From Argyresthia goedartella (lineage: Eukaryota > Arthropoda > Insecta > Lepidoptera > Argyresthiidae), in assembly GCA_949825045.1 (NCBI GenBank), contig OX463829.1, forward strand, positions 20,678,715 through 20,742,714: 64,000 bases of DNA, read 5' to 3'. Below are positions 33,784-45,401 of this stretch, in pieces. Positions within the stretch are counted from its first letter, which is position 1. Every line of letters starts with the position of its first letter. Position numbers and translations under genes: made by a program. Below the pieces are notes generated by a model that searched no databases, was not told the DNA's origin, and saw only the letters and a list, made by a program, of their open reading frames with translations.

Positions 33784-33908
33784 AGTGTTGTGATGAAAGG
33801 GAATCTCATCGGTGAATTCATTCCATGTGTTATGATTTTCTTCGGATATTGTCTTTAGGCTGCCCTCTGTTTCCGTTAGTTATTTTGTCGGGTTATACGT
33901 TGCTTTAT

Positions 33909-34853
33909 TCATCCTTGGTTCTTGTTGCTTTCGCGTGCAAGTCTTTCTATATCCGCTTCAGATCTTATCAGGTTAGCCTTGTCATTCTCTTCTCTTCTTG
34001 CCAGAATTGATCCGCCTTTGTACCATACGTATTTGTATAGTTTGGTGAATTTAAGTTCTTGTTTAGCCTTCCACAGTAGGTATGAGTTGCTCGGCGTAAG
34101 AGATTCACGGTGCTTCGCTGCTTGCAGCCACTTGTCTCGGCAACCTTCTTTCAATGATACAATTATAATATCCGCAGCTGTATCCTTGTTAGTGCCCGTT
34201 TTATTTTTCATTTTCTTCCTATATGCCTTGTCTACTTCTTGTATTGGCTGTTTGATAGTGTCACTAATGTTTTGGACAATTGCTTTGATATTCTCATTCT
34301 TTTGCTCCTGTACACCACATATTTCAAGGTTGTTTATGATGTTTCTTTGTTCTTCATTCACTTTTTGTTCTAATATATTGTTCCTCAACACCAAGTTATT
34401 GTACTGATTTTTGAGGTCAGTGCAATGTCTCTCTACAGTTTTGATGTTTTCTACGTAGCCGTTGACTTTGATTTCATAGTCATCTATTTTGTTTGAATAG
34501 AATTGCATCGTCGTTGCGAGTTCATCGCGTATTACCTGACGAACTTCACGTAGCATACGTGTCATCATGGTGTGGTAATCCATCCCTTGGTCTTCGCTGT
34601 TGGGTAATTGCTCTGCGTCAGTATTGTCATCGTCTTCTGGGTCCGGCATAATGCATGACAGACGCTTTGGCTTCTTCAATGTACCTGCACAAACTCGACA
34701 TTTCCAGTCAACCGACTCCGTCGCGTACAATGTATTCAGCTGCTCTGGGGTGATAGAAGCACAGGCAGCGTGTATCCATTTGTTACATTTGCTGCATTGA
34801 ATTCCTGGACTCTTGGTGTTGACGACCCGGTTGCATTTATAGCACTTCACCAT
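33909..34853 (-). CDS. CR1-like LINE ORF1 (PHD-finger nucleic-acid-binding protein)
   Basis: 314 residues, uninterrupted. Residues 4-56 form a C4HC3 PHD-type zinc finger (CYKCNRVV, CSKCNKWIHAAC, WKCRVC). An acidic segment (DPEDDDNTDAEQ), a coiled coil (about 130-185) and a basic region with an RRM-like/CTD feel (IIIVSLKEGCRDKWLQAAK, LKFTKLYKYVWYKGGSILAR) follow. PHD-containing ORF1 proteins are known from insect CR1 LINEs, where ORF1 binds element RNA. The ATG is the first in frame after a stop-rich leader. Intact, but its ORF2 partner is broken. Confidence 0.85.
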   Translation of the reverse strand: MVKCYKCNRVVNTKSPGIQCSKCNKWIHAACASITPEQLNTLYATESVDWKCRVCAGTLKKPKRLSCIMPDPEDDDNTDAEQLPNSEDQGMDYHTMMTRMLREVRQVIRDELATTMQFYSNKIDDYEIKVNGYVENIKTVERHCTDLKNQYNNLVLRNNILEQKVNEEQRNIINNLEICGVQEQKNENIKAIVQNISDTIKQPIQEVDKAYRKKMKNKTGTNKDTAADIIIVSLKEGCRDKWLQAAKHRESLTPSNSYLLWKAKQELKFTKLYKYVWYKGGSILARREENDKANLIRSEADIERLARESNKNQG

Positions 34854-35085
34854 TTTTGTAGGTTACTCGATCGATAATAATAAGCGGTGTTTTTAATCAC
34901 TGCGCGCGCACGTCTATCCGGTTCCGCGTCGAGCGGGAGACTCATATGAGACCCCTTTGCCTCTCTTCTTTTTTTCAACAGAATCCTTACAGCTAGAAAG
35001 AGAGGCAAAGAGGTTTCTGAAGGTAGAATAACTGTGAACTCTTCGGACCTGACTGAAAGCATCGGAATTTCCGATCAATACTTAT

Positions 35086-35767
35086 AACACCCCATTATCC
35101 TTCGTAGGGCAAGGTTTTAAACAAACTTAAAATCTAAACTGCCTGTTTGGCAATCATTGGAATAACTGACAATAAACTTACGTATTATGAGCAATAAAAT
35201 AACTATATTATTACATTAACTATATTAGTAATTGCGGAATGATAAAATCTATCGATTCAAAAACATAATTCTCCTATCACTATCCCCATCACTATATGTC
35301 GTCTCTGTGTGCGTGTAACAGTTCGCCTCCGTATCACGATGCATCTTTGCTTTCGTACTTAGATAAGTGTGAAATATTCATTGCGTGTTAGCTTGGCAAT
35401 AAGTAGTGAAATTAAGATACAAAACAAGCAATATATAGTAAACTTCGCGAGAACAACATGACATTGTCACTTTAATGTCAATTCGTGACGAATTTTCCGC
35501 GAATGATTTATTTTCGTAATAATGTTTATTTCTTGTGTTTTAAGAAGAAATAATAGTTGGAATGAGACTTACAAGTGATATGTGACACCGGCGTTCTTGG
35601 AGTTCACAATCTCGCTTCAATTTTTGCACGTGAGTATTGCACAGGTCGGCATATTCGAAAAACAACGGAAATGAATTCGTCACTGCGGTCGCCCGGTGAC
35701 TACCGAGAATTTTCAATATCTAACCTGTCGGAGCTACATTTGTTCGCACGTGCCACGCCCCTCAACC
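35086..35767. other. Right half of the 8-bp-TSD DNA transposon, non-coding
   Basis: AT-rich, no convincing gene. Only short frames are present. TGACATTGTCACTTTAATGTCA near 35459-35480 makes a small imperfect hairpin. Ends in the TIR at 35768-35787. Confidence 0.5.
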
Positions 35768-35787
35768 TATCTCTCGATATCTGTGAT

Positions 35788-37034
35788 CGGGACAGCAGGC
35801 TATCTATCATTGACTTTTCAATACCGATCTAAAAATGCGGATATAAATGTATATGTCGTGAGAGTTGGTGGGCCACCCCTACTAGGACGTGATTTCATCA
35901 CTAGGTTTGACTTGCAAGTAACCTTTATTAACATGTGTAACGACGTTCTAAACGAAATTAGCAAAAAGTATCCAAAGTTGTTTTCGGAGCGTCTCGGTTG
36001 CTGTAAGAATATTAGCGTTAAGCTCAAACTCAAACCAGACTCAAAACCTGTATTCCGTAAAGCACGACCATTACCTTATGCTCTCCGTGAAAGTGTTAAA
36101 GCGGAAATCAATAGATTAGTGGACCAAGGTGTTCTAGTAAAGTAAAGTAGTAAAGTTTTCCGACTACGCAAGTCCGATAGTACCTGTAATTAGACAAGAT
36201 AAAAAGATACGCCTTTGTGCTGATTATTCGGGATAAACAGCTGGTAGTGGAGAAATATCCCATGCCTAGAATAGAAGAACTGTTTTCAAAGCTGCATGGC
36301 GGCCAGCAGTTTAGTAAACTGGATTTGACAGCTGCGTACAATCAGCTAGTTTTAGATGAGTCATCACAGCAGCTGACCTGTATCAACACACATAAAGGGC
36401 TCTTTAAATATACACGTCTAGTCTTTGGGTTATCCAGCGCACCGTCGATTTTTCAGAGAACTTTAGAAGGTATATTATCAGATCTAGGCGAAGGTGTTCT
36501 ACAATATATGGATGATCTATTAGTAACAGGCTGGACTCGGGAAGAACATATTGAAAGATTAAATAAGGTTTTTGAAGTATTAGAACAGGCCGGATTAGTT
36601 TTGCAAAAAGATAAGTGCTATTTGTTGCTAGACTCAGTATCCTATCTGGGCTTAAGCCAGGCCGAGAAGCGATATAGCCAGATACAAAAAGAGGCGACAG
36701 CAATCGTCTTCGGGGTTAGAAAATGTCATTACTATCTGTTAAGGCGGGCAACACCCTTTATTTTAAGAACCGACCATAAACCTCTGTTATAAATTTTCAA
36801 TCCAGACAAAGGCATACCTGAAATAACCGCTAATAGATTGCAAAGATATTCTATTTTCCTATCAGCGTATAATTATAGAATTGAATATGTTAGTAGCGCG
36901 CACAACACAGCTGATTTTCTTAGTCGCTCTGTATCTATAAAATCGGTTTCTAACTTGAGAATAGCAGCGGGCCCGCGCTCTGATAACTGTGATACTGATA
37001 GCGTGGTCTATGTAAATTTTGTATGTGAGGGAGA
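35788..37034 (+). pseudogene. pol: Mag-clade pol fragment (copy 1 continued)
   Basis: Continues the gag/protease of 27258-28316 after the transposon: GRDFITRFDL, ISKKYPKLF and the RT with LPYALRESV, KLDLTAAYNQLVLD (motif A) and QYMDDLLVTG (catalytic YMDD). The RNase H segment is ATAIVFGVRKCHYYLLRRATPF. Damage: an extra AAAGTAAAGTA near 36140, loss of the NKQ-coding bases near 36230, a deletion joining YLG directly to SQAEKRY (36655) and a TAA at 36789. Integrase is missing: at 37035 sequence switches to the duplicated 236-bp segment. Confidence 0.9.
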
Positions 37035-37270
37035 TAGCAGTTAAGACGGTCTTAAAGTATGGAACCGTGTCTTTAAAAATATGAGAAAATTGGAGTGGCA
37101 TTGACTCTTTTATGTGCGAGTGACCAAGAAAAACAAAGAAAGAAAATGGACGAAACAGTGGTTAAAAGAGCGAAAAGCATTGAGTCATTTAAATACTGGA
37201 GTCTTTGTACAAGGACTTCAGTGAACGAATCATTTGGCTGTCCACTCCATACACGGAAAGTGTTTCCCAC
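37035..37270. repeat. Second copy of the 236-bp segment (see 26153-26388)
   Basis: Joins Mag pol on the left (GAGGGAGA/TAGCAG) and a fold-back palindrome on the right (TTTCCCAC/GGTGG). Its 3' part is RTE reverse-transcriptase sequence on the minus strand. Confidence 0.85.
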
Positions 37271-37317
37271 GGTGGTTGCATGAATTTATGGAAGCTCCAT
37301 AAATTCATGCAACCACC
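37271..37317. repeat. Perfect 22-bp fold-back palindrome at a junction
   Basis: Arms 37271-37292 and 37296-37317, spacer AGC. The right arm is normal errantivirus pol sequence (as at 44497-44518); the left arm is its inverted copy, absent from copy 3. So the fold-back was made at the breakpoint. Confidence 0.9.
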
Positions 37318-37325
37318 AAATATTT

Positions 37326-38507
37326 TTGAACTTTGTTCATCATTCCCCTCACAAACCTGTAATAAAAGAAATCTTTCCTGGTAAAATACAAATACATGTC
37401 CAAATTACCGAAAGTAATATTGAACCGGAAATAATAGATATATTCAAAAAATTTGTAAGTTCCAAAACCAAATACGGCATCTGGCTATCAGACGAAAAAC
37501 TCATTCCCGAAATCACAACAGTCCTACAACGTATATTTAAGAATGCCGGATTTAAACTTACAATTTATAAGCAAAAGCTCGATGATGTGACAGATAAGGA
37601 CAAACAGATTCAAATTATAAAGACGTACCACGAAGGGAAAACAAATCATCGCGGTATACAGGAAGTTGAGCAACGAATAAAACGAACTTATTACTGGCCT
37701 AACTTAACCAAATCCGTATCCGATATAATAAACAACTGCGAAATCTGTCAGACTAGTAAGTACGAGTGCCGCCCATGTACACAAAGATTCCAACTCGTAC
37801 CGATCCCACAGAAACCATTTGAAGTGGTACATATTTATACCTTTACGGTACAAGGTCAGAAATTCCTAACCATTATCGACACATTCTCCAAGTATGCTCA
37901 AGCATACCCACTAGAAAGTCTGACCGGAATAAGTGTGTTGAACGCACTTACAATATTTATGACTCATCACGGATTACTCCTCTGTTTAACAGCCGATTCT
38001 GGAACTGAATTCAAGAACTTGCCTCTAAAAGAGTTTGCCCAACTCCACAAAATAAAGTTACATTACACAAGTGTAAACAATCCCGAATCTAATGGCGCAG
38101 TAGAACGTTTCCACTCTACTATACTCGAACACATCCGCGTCATAAGTCAAACACGTCCCGAATCATCTACTACCGAACTTATGCTATACTCTGTGTTAAG
38201 TTATAATAACTCAATACACTCAATCACAAACAAAAAACCCATAGAGATAATAAATGGACATCTTGATAATCGCGACCCATTCGACATCAATTTAGAAACC
38301 ACATGTTTACAAAATTACGTTGAAAAACATAAGGGAGTTACAAAAAACATGTACGCGAAATTAAATAAAAACCTGCAGGAAAAACACACCAGAACCATGG
38401 AAAAACGCAATGAAACTAGAGAACCGCCTCTCGCCTATGAAGAGGACACTCTTTGTTATTCTAAAAACCCATTAGCATCACGTCAAAAACCCAACCGCGT
38501 TATATAA
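37326..38507 (+). pseudogene. pol: Errantivirus integrase (copy 2)
   Basis: Integrase with the HHCC zinc module (H and C residues in TYHEGKTNHRG and CEICQTSKYEC), the catalytic core (TADSGTEF; NGAVERFH) and a basic tail. The first acidic residue of the D,D-E triad, in VVHID of copy 3, is Tyr here (VVHIY, 37834), which should abolish strand transfer. A one-base loss in an A-run near 38490 shifts the C-terminal tail to an early stop. It is preceded by a linker segment (HVQITESN...). Confidence 0.9.
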
Positions 38508-38675
38508 CTAGACAAACCAAACGAGACTTAGGCATTAAAATCTTAGACGTCAAAGACGTAGTATATAACAAACGTAACTTAAGGAGACCTCTCCGTAACC
38601 AACGAAATCTGTTGCAGGATACAGATCCTGATCCTGGTCCTAGTAGCTGCCAAGAGCAGAGGTCAAGATCACCAA

Positions 38676-40383
38676 GTGACCCTGACACCTCTCCTTAACA
38701 ATCCTGGAGTATTGCCCTTTGCCTTAGGTCCCGCAAAAATCCAGAAAAGTGAACACGTATTCATTCACTATTTCGATTTAGATAAGATAAAAAGTAGTAT
38801 AACTAGTTTAGGACTACATATTGTAGCTTTTAATGATTATATTAAGCAAGCCGATCCAAAGTACTTTCGTAACTTTTTAGTGTCGAGAGAGATACTCTTA
38901 GATAACATAGAATTAATTAAAGCAAAATATAACTCACTTAGTATTAGTGAAATTAATGTAAGAAACAAACGAGGTCTAATCAACGGTGCTGGTTCGATTA
39001 TAAAATTCATTACAGGTAATTTAGATCAAGAAGACGCTATCAAATATACAAAAGCCATTTCTGCATTACAGAAAAATCAAGAGTCATTACAGAGTGCGTT
39101 TAGTAAATCGATCACCCTGAATAAGCAGTTGCTCTCGTCAGTCAACTCTATGCTATCTACTATCGCTACCAATCAATATAGAATACATACACAGATTAAC
39201 GAAGTAATCAGAGAAATCAACATGACTAATTATGGACTATCAGACTTTATAAAAATGACTAGCTTATACAACTTGTTACAAGTAAATTGCTTTAAAATAT
39301 TAGATTCACTAACTCTACTAGAGAACTCAATTTCCTTTTCGAAACTACATGTTACCCATCACAGTGTTCTAACAGTTGACAATATTAGATACATCTCTGA
39401 AACTTTGACTACTCTGTACCAGCCTGATGAAATTCTAGTAAACACTCATACAAATTTGAGAGACTACTATGAGTTGCTCAAATCGGGTTCTTATTACGTA
39501 GATAATATGGTCGTTTTCATTCTGAAATTCCCTATTATGTATAAAAATACTTACTCCTTACTATCACCTGTATCCAACGCCTACCCACAATAGTACCATT
39601 ATTGTCCCCCCTAACCCTTACCTGGCCATGGATGCGGAACGATACCAATATATGGACCAACAATGTCCGAAGTTCAAAGACAATTACTACTGCCAGGAAT
39701 CTGCATTTTTATTCAGCAACAGCAACCACGAAGACTGCTTGCACCATCTCATCCTGAAACAAGATATATCTACAAATTGTTTATATACGTCATTCACCAC
39801 AACCTCCGAAATTTGGCAGAAAATAGATGACGCACATTACATATTGGTATGCCCAAATCACACGAAGATTCAACTTAGCTGCGAAGGCGAGCATTTCGAC
39901 TCTATTCAAGGAACATACTTACTCTATATACCTGAAGGATGCAGCGCTACCACTGAAATGAATGCTATGAAAAATTACATGAATAAAATACAAGGACGAC
40001 CAATGAAATTACTTTCATTCGAACTTACAAACGTCAGCATCAAGAATCCTGTAAATCCACTGAAATTGGAGAACATTCAGCTAGACAAATTATACGAACT
40101 CGAAACATTGGTTGAGAAAGAAACAATAACTTTTCCGGAAACTACTGCAACTACAACTTTCAGCTACTGGACTCTGCCGCTCTACTTTGTAATCGTCATA
40201 ATTGGCTGCCTGATTCTATACAGGAAATACAAGAAAAGATCCCAAGAAGGGGTCACTGCAGTACCAACCGACGACGTTGAACTTCAGCAACAATCATCTT
40301 CGAATGTTCAGTCTATTTTTCACAAGAATATGAAAAAGGGACTTCCATCTGATAAGGGAGGAGTTATGAGTACCATCCCTTAG
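38676..40383 (+). pseudogene. env: Errantivirus envelope-like glycoprotein (copy 2)
   Basis: Same layout as copy 1: furin-type RNKR at residues 96-99, a fusion-peptide-like segment, a long heptad-containing region, a Cys-rich ectodomain, a C-terminal transmembrane helix and a cytoplasmic tail. The frame opens at GTG, with no ATG, as expected for a spliced env message. An extra T near 39558 causes a frameshift ending at 39593; the rest continues in the other frame to 40383, inside the LTR. Copies 1 and 3 lack this T but carry other breaks. Confidence 0.9.
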
Positions 40384-40607
40384 TACCCGTTTCTAAGAAA
40401 TAACGATGACGTCATGACGTCATCGCCACCAGCCAGAACAGGAACATCAGAGCTTCAGTCTTGTTCTAGCATCGACAAGGTTCAGACCTTAGGTTAAGAA
40501 ACTTATAATTGTAATACTGTATTAACAGTCATATATAACCACTCTATATTGTGTGTTAAATAAAATAACTTTTTAAAAAACGAAATCATAGACTTTCATA
40601 CTTAACT
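40362..40607 (+). repeat. Errantivirus LTR shared by copies 2 and 3 (246 bp)
   Basis: AGTTAT...TTAACT, 246 bp. It is the 3' LTR of copy 2 and the 5' LTR of copy 3. It differs from the 3' LTR at 47810-48055 at a few bases (for example CCCGTTTC against CCCTTTTC, GGAACATC against GGATCATC). Confidence 0.93.
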
Positions 40608-40626
40608 GGCGCAGCCGTGCGGATTT
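40607..40626 (+). other. Primer-binding site, tRNA-Ser-like
   Basis: TGGCGCAGCCGTGCGGATTT overlaps the last base of the LTR. It complements a tRNA 3' end of the type ...CGGCTGCGCCA, resembling insect tRNA-Ser, the primer reported for 17.6/297/TED-type errantiviruses. The exact tRNA is inferred. Confidence 0.65.
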
Positions 40627-41031
40627 TTCAGACTTTCGAAAATCAAAGCTGAAAGAGACTAACGAACTCTGTGTTCCTGTAAGAAGCGAACTTGAAATAA
40701 AAAATCGGTGCATAAAACTAAGAAAAGCTAGGACGCCGTGCCGAATCCACCACATCGGGGCCTGCACGTCGAACCTGTGCGTAATTCTCATACACGCCTT
40801 GCGTATTGCAGCCAATTGCTGAAGAAGAAATTGAACGATGTTCCTGTAAGTGCCAATCCTATTACTTTCCTTACCTGTATTATATTCATGTTCTAACTTC
40901 GTGCATAAATATAAATGTGTAAAACTTGAGTAACTAGAGTTTGGTCGGCAGAGGTATAACTTTAAAAATAGATTTTAATTTTAATTAATTTACTGAATAA
41001 CTCATACTTACCTTGATTAAGTATTCTGAAA

Positions 41032-42171
41032 ATGGACGGTCAGAACATACAAATCTTCAAAACCGCTTTAGGATTTGTCCCACCGTATAACGGCAACCCA
41101 AATCAGCTTTATCGATTTATTAAAACAGCCGAAACAATTTTAACTGAATATTACGATCCAGCCGCACCAGAGACGTTTCAAAGCAAACTTGTCTTAGAAA
41201 GCGTCGTAGGAAAATTGACAGGAAAAGCCGAAGAAGTAGTTAACATACATGGACCCACTCAAACTTGGAACTCTATCAAGGCTATCCTACTACAACATTT
41301 CTCTGACCAGAGGGATGAAAACTCTCTCAATCGTGACTTGGTTAATATGAGACAGGAAAATGAAAACACCCAACAATTTTATGATAGGTGCATGCACATG
41401 CTAAATACGATCATTAACTATGTCAATCTACACGATAATGACAACGACGTAAAAACGTGTAAACGCACCTTTTTCACGTCTCAATGTCTCAGAACATTCT
41501 TAGCCGGACTTAAAGAACCCCTAGGTTCAACAATCAGAGCTATGAGACCCACAGACATGCCCTCAGCATTAACATATATTAAAGAGGAACAAAATATACA
41601 ATACCTACAAAAGAAAAACTCTAATAATGCACACATGCAAGCGAAACCGTCATAGATTCCAACATATAAACATAATCAACAGACTCACAAGTTCCAACCA
41701 CAACAGAACGCAAAACCAAACTACCCCTATAAACCACCATACAATACACAAAATCAACAACGATCATTTGCACCTCGTTACGAACAGAAGTACAATCAGC
41801 AAAATAAGCCATGGACTCGAGCTCCGCAAGAACCTAAACCTATGAATCAAACCCCTAATCAGCCGAAACCTGAGCTGATGAGCGGAATCTCCTATCGTTC
41901 TGCAGATAGACCGTTGCACCCACCATATAACCAAGGTCCATCCGCCTCATACTATAGGAAACCTCAAGAGCTACATGCTCAAGAAACTTACGAATGCGAC
42001 AACAATGTAGCCGACGAAACATGTGAGGATATGCCATACGAGCCCCACCACGATAATAATTACTTTGATCAGCCAGTGAATGACCACGAAAGCGATAGTA
42101 CTCAAATGCCTTCCGACAATTATTGCGAACAGGATTTTTGTCAGGATTTTCACACGAACAACCCAACATAG
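41032..42171 (+). pseudogene. gag: Errantivirus gag (copy 3), one premature stop
   Basis: 379-codon frame from the ATG after the leader. The N-terminal 200 residues form a retrotransposon capsid-like helical domain (FIKTAETILTEYYDP, LLQHFSDQRDENSLNRDL, FLAGLKEPLGSTIRAM). The C-terminal half is rich in Gln, Asn, Pro and Tyr and has no zinc knuckle, normal for errantiviruses. The only break is a TAG at 41653-41655, after QAKPS. The frame then continues to 42171, overlapping the start of pol by ~50 bases in a different phase, as expected for frameshift expression of pol. Confidence 0.88.
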
Positions 42172-44067
42172 AGTTAAATGCTCATGTCAAAAGACAGTTA
42201 CCATTCATCCAGATAGCCAACCCACCGTTAAAGTTGCTTTTCGACACCGGAGCTAATCAGTCATTCCTGTCGCCCGAAGTAGTTCAACAATTTTATAGTG
42301 AGTACCCACTCAATAGTGATCCGTTCACAGTAACAAGTTTACACTATACAACTACTAACGACTACTCCGTAGAGATCCCACTGTTCCCAGAATTTAGAGA
42401 CAAGGGCACTGCGAAGTTCTTTGTTTATAAATTCCACAATGTATTTGATGGATTGATTGGATTTGAACTACTTGAGCAACTTAGAGCACAAGTAGACATA
42501 AACAAAAGGGAATTGGTGACAGAAAAAGCAACAAATAGGATTGATATTCTCGTATCAGGAGTAACAAACGTATTTGAGGCATTAATAAAGGCCAGAGCGA
42601 CCTTTTTAGTAAAAATACCCGTGTCAATACAAAATGGAGATGTCTTTCTCCCAGAAACAATACTTCACAAATGTCTAATACCCGCTACGATAGGTATAGC
42701 CAAAAACTGGTTACGCTTATTTCGAAATAAGAAATCCAACCAACAACGACATAATAGTGAGCTCAAGATCACCACTAACAGTATTTCCGTTAAAAGAAAA
42801 CTTTGAAACACACAATATCGAATCAATCATTCCCACAATTCATAACGTAGAAACATTAATCCGTACCGATCACTTGAACGAGGAAGAAAGAACCAAATTA
42901 CTTAGTCTATGTCGAGACTATGCCGACATATTCCATGACGAAAAACAACCTTTAACCTTTACCAACCAGGTTAAACACAAGATTTACACTACAGACGAAG
43001 ACCCTGTGTATGGCCGTAGCTATAGATACCCACACATACATAAGGAAGAAATACAAAAACAGATAGCGACAATGCTTCAACAAAAGATCATTCAACCATC
43101 AGACAGTCCTTGGGCATCCCCTATATGGATTGTACCCAAAAAACCAGACGCTTCAGGAAAAATCAAATGGAGGTTAGTCGTAGACTACCGAAAACTAAAT
43201 GAAAAAAACAGTAAGTGATCGCTATCCCACTCCAAATATTTCTGACATCTTAGATAAGCTAGGAAGGTCACAATATTTCACAACTATAGATCTATTTTCA
43301 GGATTTCACCAAATAGAGATGAATCCCCCGGACATAAAGAAAACTGCCTTCAATGTTGACAATGGGCACTTCGAATACCTTCGAATGCCCTTTGGGCTTA
43401 AAAACGCGCCCTCTACCTTCCAGCGCGCAATGGATAACGTCCTGCGTGGACTCCCAAACGTAATTGTGTATGCCGATGACATTATAATCCACAGTGTCTC
43501 TCTTCAAGAGCATCTCAATATCGAAAGTGTCTTTCAAAGACTTCGAGAATCAAACTTCAAGATACACCCGGAAAAATCAGAATTTATGAAAAAGGAAACA
43601 CCTTTTCTCGGACACATCATAACACCAGAAGGAATCCGACCCGATCCCTCAAAAATAAACGCGATATTAAAATACCCGATTCCAAAGACAACCAAAGAAA
43701 TTAAATCTTTCTTAGGCTTACTAGGATATTACCGAAAGTTTATCCCAAACATGGCGAAAATAGCCAAACCACTGACATCTTGCTTGAAAAAGGGAGCTAA
43801 GATCGAGATGACCCCTGAATACATAAAATGTTTCAAGCTATGCCAAAATATACTAACTAATGACCCCTTACTGAAGTACCCCGACTTTGAAAAGCCGTTC
43901 GTTCTGCGAACTGATGCGTCAAACTACGCATTAGGAGCAGTACTGTCACAAGGTACCATAGGATCAGATAGACCAATAGCGTATGCTTCTCGTACGCTTA
44001 ACGACTCCGAAGCTAACTATAGCACAATAGAAAAGGAACTATTGGCAATAGTTTGGGCCACAAAATA

Positions 44068-44116
44068 GAAATAGAAATAGAAATAGAAATTGTTTATTTT
44101 GCCTAAAAAAAAAAAA
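44068..44116 (-). mobile_element. Very short LINE tail insertion
   Basis: About 49 bp, (GAAATA)n then ATTGTTTATTTTGCC and an A-run, breaking WATK|YFRPYLFGRK in pol. On the minus strand it reads as a poly(T)-led LINE 3' end closing with (TTCTAT)n. Edges are ambiguous by a few bases. Confidence 0.6.
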
Positions 44117-45401
44117 CTTCCGCCCATACTTGTTTGGACGCAAGTTTAATATAGTCACAGATCACAAACCATTGCAGTATTTGGTAAATCTCAAAGAACC
44201 TAATTCCAGACTAATTAGATGGAAATTAAAATTATCAGATTATGATTATAACATAATTTACAAAAAAGGCTCCACCAACTCCAACGCTGACGCTCTGTCT
44301 CGAATAGAGATCCAAAACAACGAACATTCTCCAACAGGAATAAACACCGATGATGAGGAAATAGGCGAACAAAATTTATCAATGATAGCTAATGCCCCTA
44401 CAGAAATACCCGATCTGATAGACCTACTAGACGATTTGCAAACAATCCACAGTGCCGTTGAAAACCCTATTTTAAATATCCCGATATCCGAAAGCTCCAT
44501 AAATTCATGCAACCACCAAATATTTTTGAACTTTGTTCATCATTCCCCTCACAAACCTGTAATAAAAGAAATCTTTCCTGGTAAAATACAAATACATGTC
44601 CAAATTACCGAAAGTAATATTGAACCGGAAATAATAGATATATTCAAAAAAATTGTAAGTTCCAAAACCAAATACGGCATCTGGCTATCAGACGAAAAAC
44701 TCATTCCCGAAATCACAACAGTCCTACAACGTATATTTAATAATGCCGGATTTAAACTTACAATTTATAAGCAAAAGCTCGATGATGTGACAGATAAGGA
44801 CAATCGATAAGATTCAAATTATAAAGACGTACCACGAAGGGAAAACAAATCATCGCGGTATACAGGAAGTTGAGCAACGAATAAAACGAACTTATTACTG
44901 GCCTAACTTAACCAAATCCGTATCCGATATAATAAACAACTGCGAAATCTGTCAGACTAGTAAGTACGAGTGCCGCCCATGTACACAAAGATTCCAACTC
45001 GTACCGATCCCACAGAAACCATTTGAAGTGGTACATATTGATACCTTTACGGTACAAGGTCAGAAATTCCTAACCATTATCGACACATTCTCCAAGTATG
45101 CTCAAGCATACCCACTAGAAAGTCTGACCGGAATAAGTGTGTTGAACGCACTTACAATATTTATGACTCATCACGGATTACCCCTCTGTTTAACAGCCGA
45201 TTCTGGAACTGAATTCAAGAACTTGCCTCTAAAAGAGTTTGCCCAACTCCACAAAATAAAGTTACATTACACAAGTGTAAACAATCCCAAATCTAATGGC
45301 GCAGTAGAACGTTTCCACTCTACTATACTCGAACACATCCGCGTCATAAGTCAAACACGTCCCGAATCATCTACTACCGAACTTATGCTATACTCTGTGT
45401 T

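Larger units (their letters stand above)
28640..35085 (-). mobile_element. CR1-like LINE with three secondary insertions
   Basis: Near full-length non-LTR retrotransposon on the minus strand: 5' leader about 35085-34854, ORF1 34853-33909, ORF2 endonuclease 33783-33213, linker 32725-32339, RT 30831-28945 and a 3' UTR ending in TGAATAAATAAATAAA near 28650. It is broken by a Jockey fragment (32722-33212), a piggyBac-like element (30832-32334) and a GC-rich MITE-like insert (28806-28943). It lies inside the DNA transposon 28317-35787. Confidence 0.82.
28317..35787. mobile_element. DNA transposon with 20-bp TIRs and 8-bp target duplication, filled by later insertions
   Basis: Termini are perfect inverted repeats, CACAGATATCGAGAGATAGG at 28317-28336 and its complement at 35768-35787. 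The host sequence ATCGGGAC occurs on both sides (28309-28316 and 35788-35795). Removing the insert and one copy restores the Mag reading frame (NIGT then AGYLSLTF). The element itself seems to be only ~330 bp on the left and ~700 bp on the right; the middle is a LINE. It codes for nothing I recognise. An 8-bp duplication fits hAT or P superfamilies, but the ends do not start with a usual hAT CAG, so the family is open. Confidence 0.85.
37293..40607 (+). mobile_element. Errantivirus copy 2 (integrase, env, LTR)
   Basis: Starts within the region between RNase H and integrase, at a fold-back junction, and runs through env into the LTR 40362-40607. That LTR is at the same time the 5' LTR of copy 3. 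Gag, protease and RT are missing. Confidence 0.93.
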
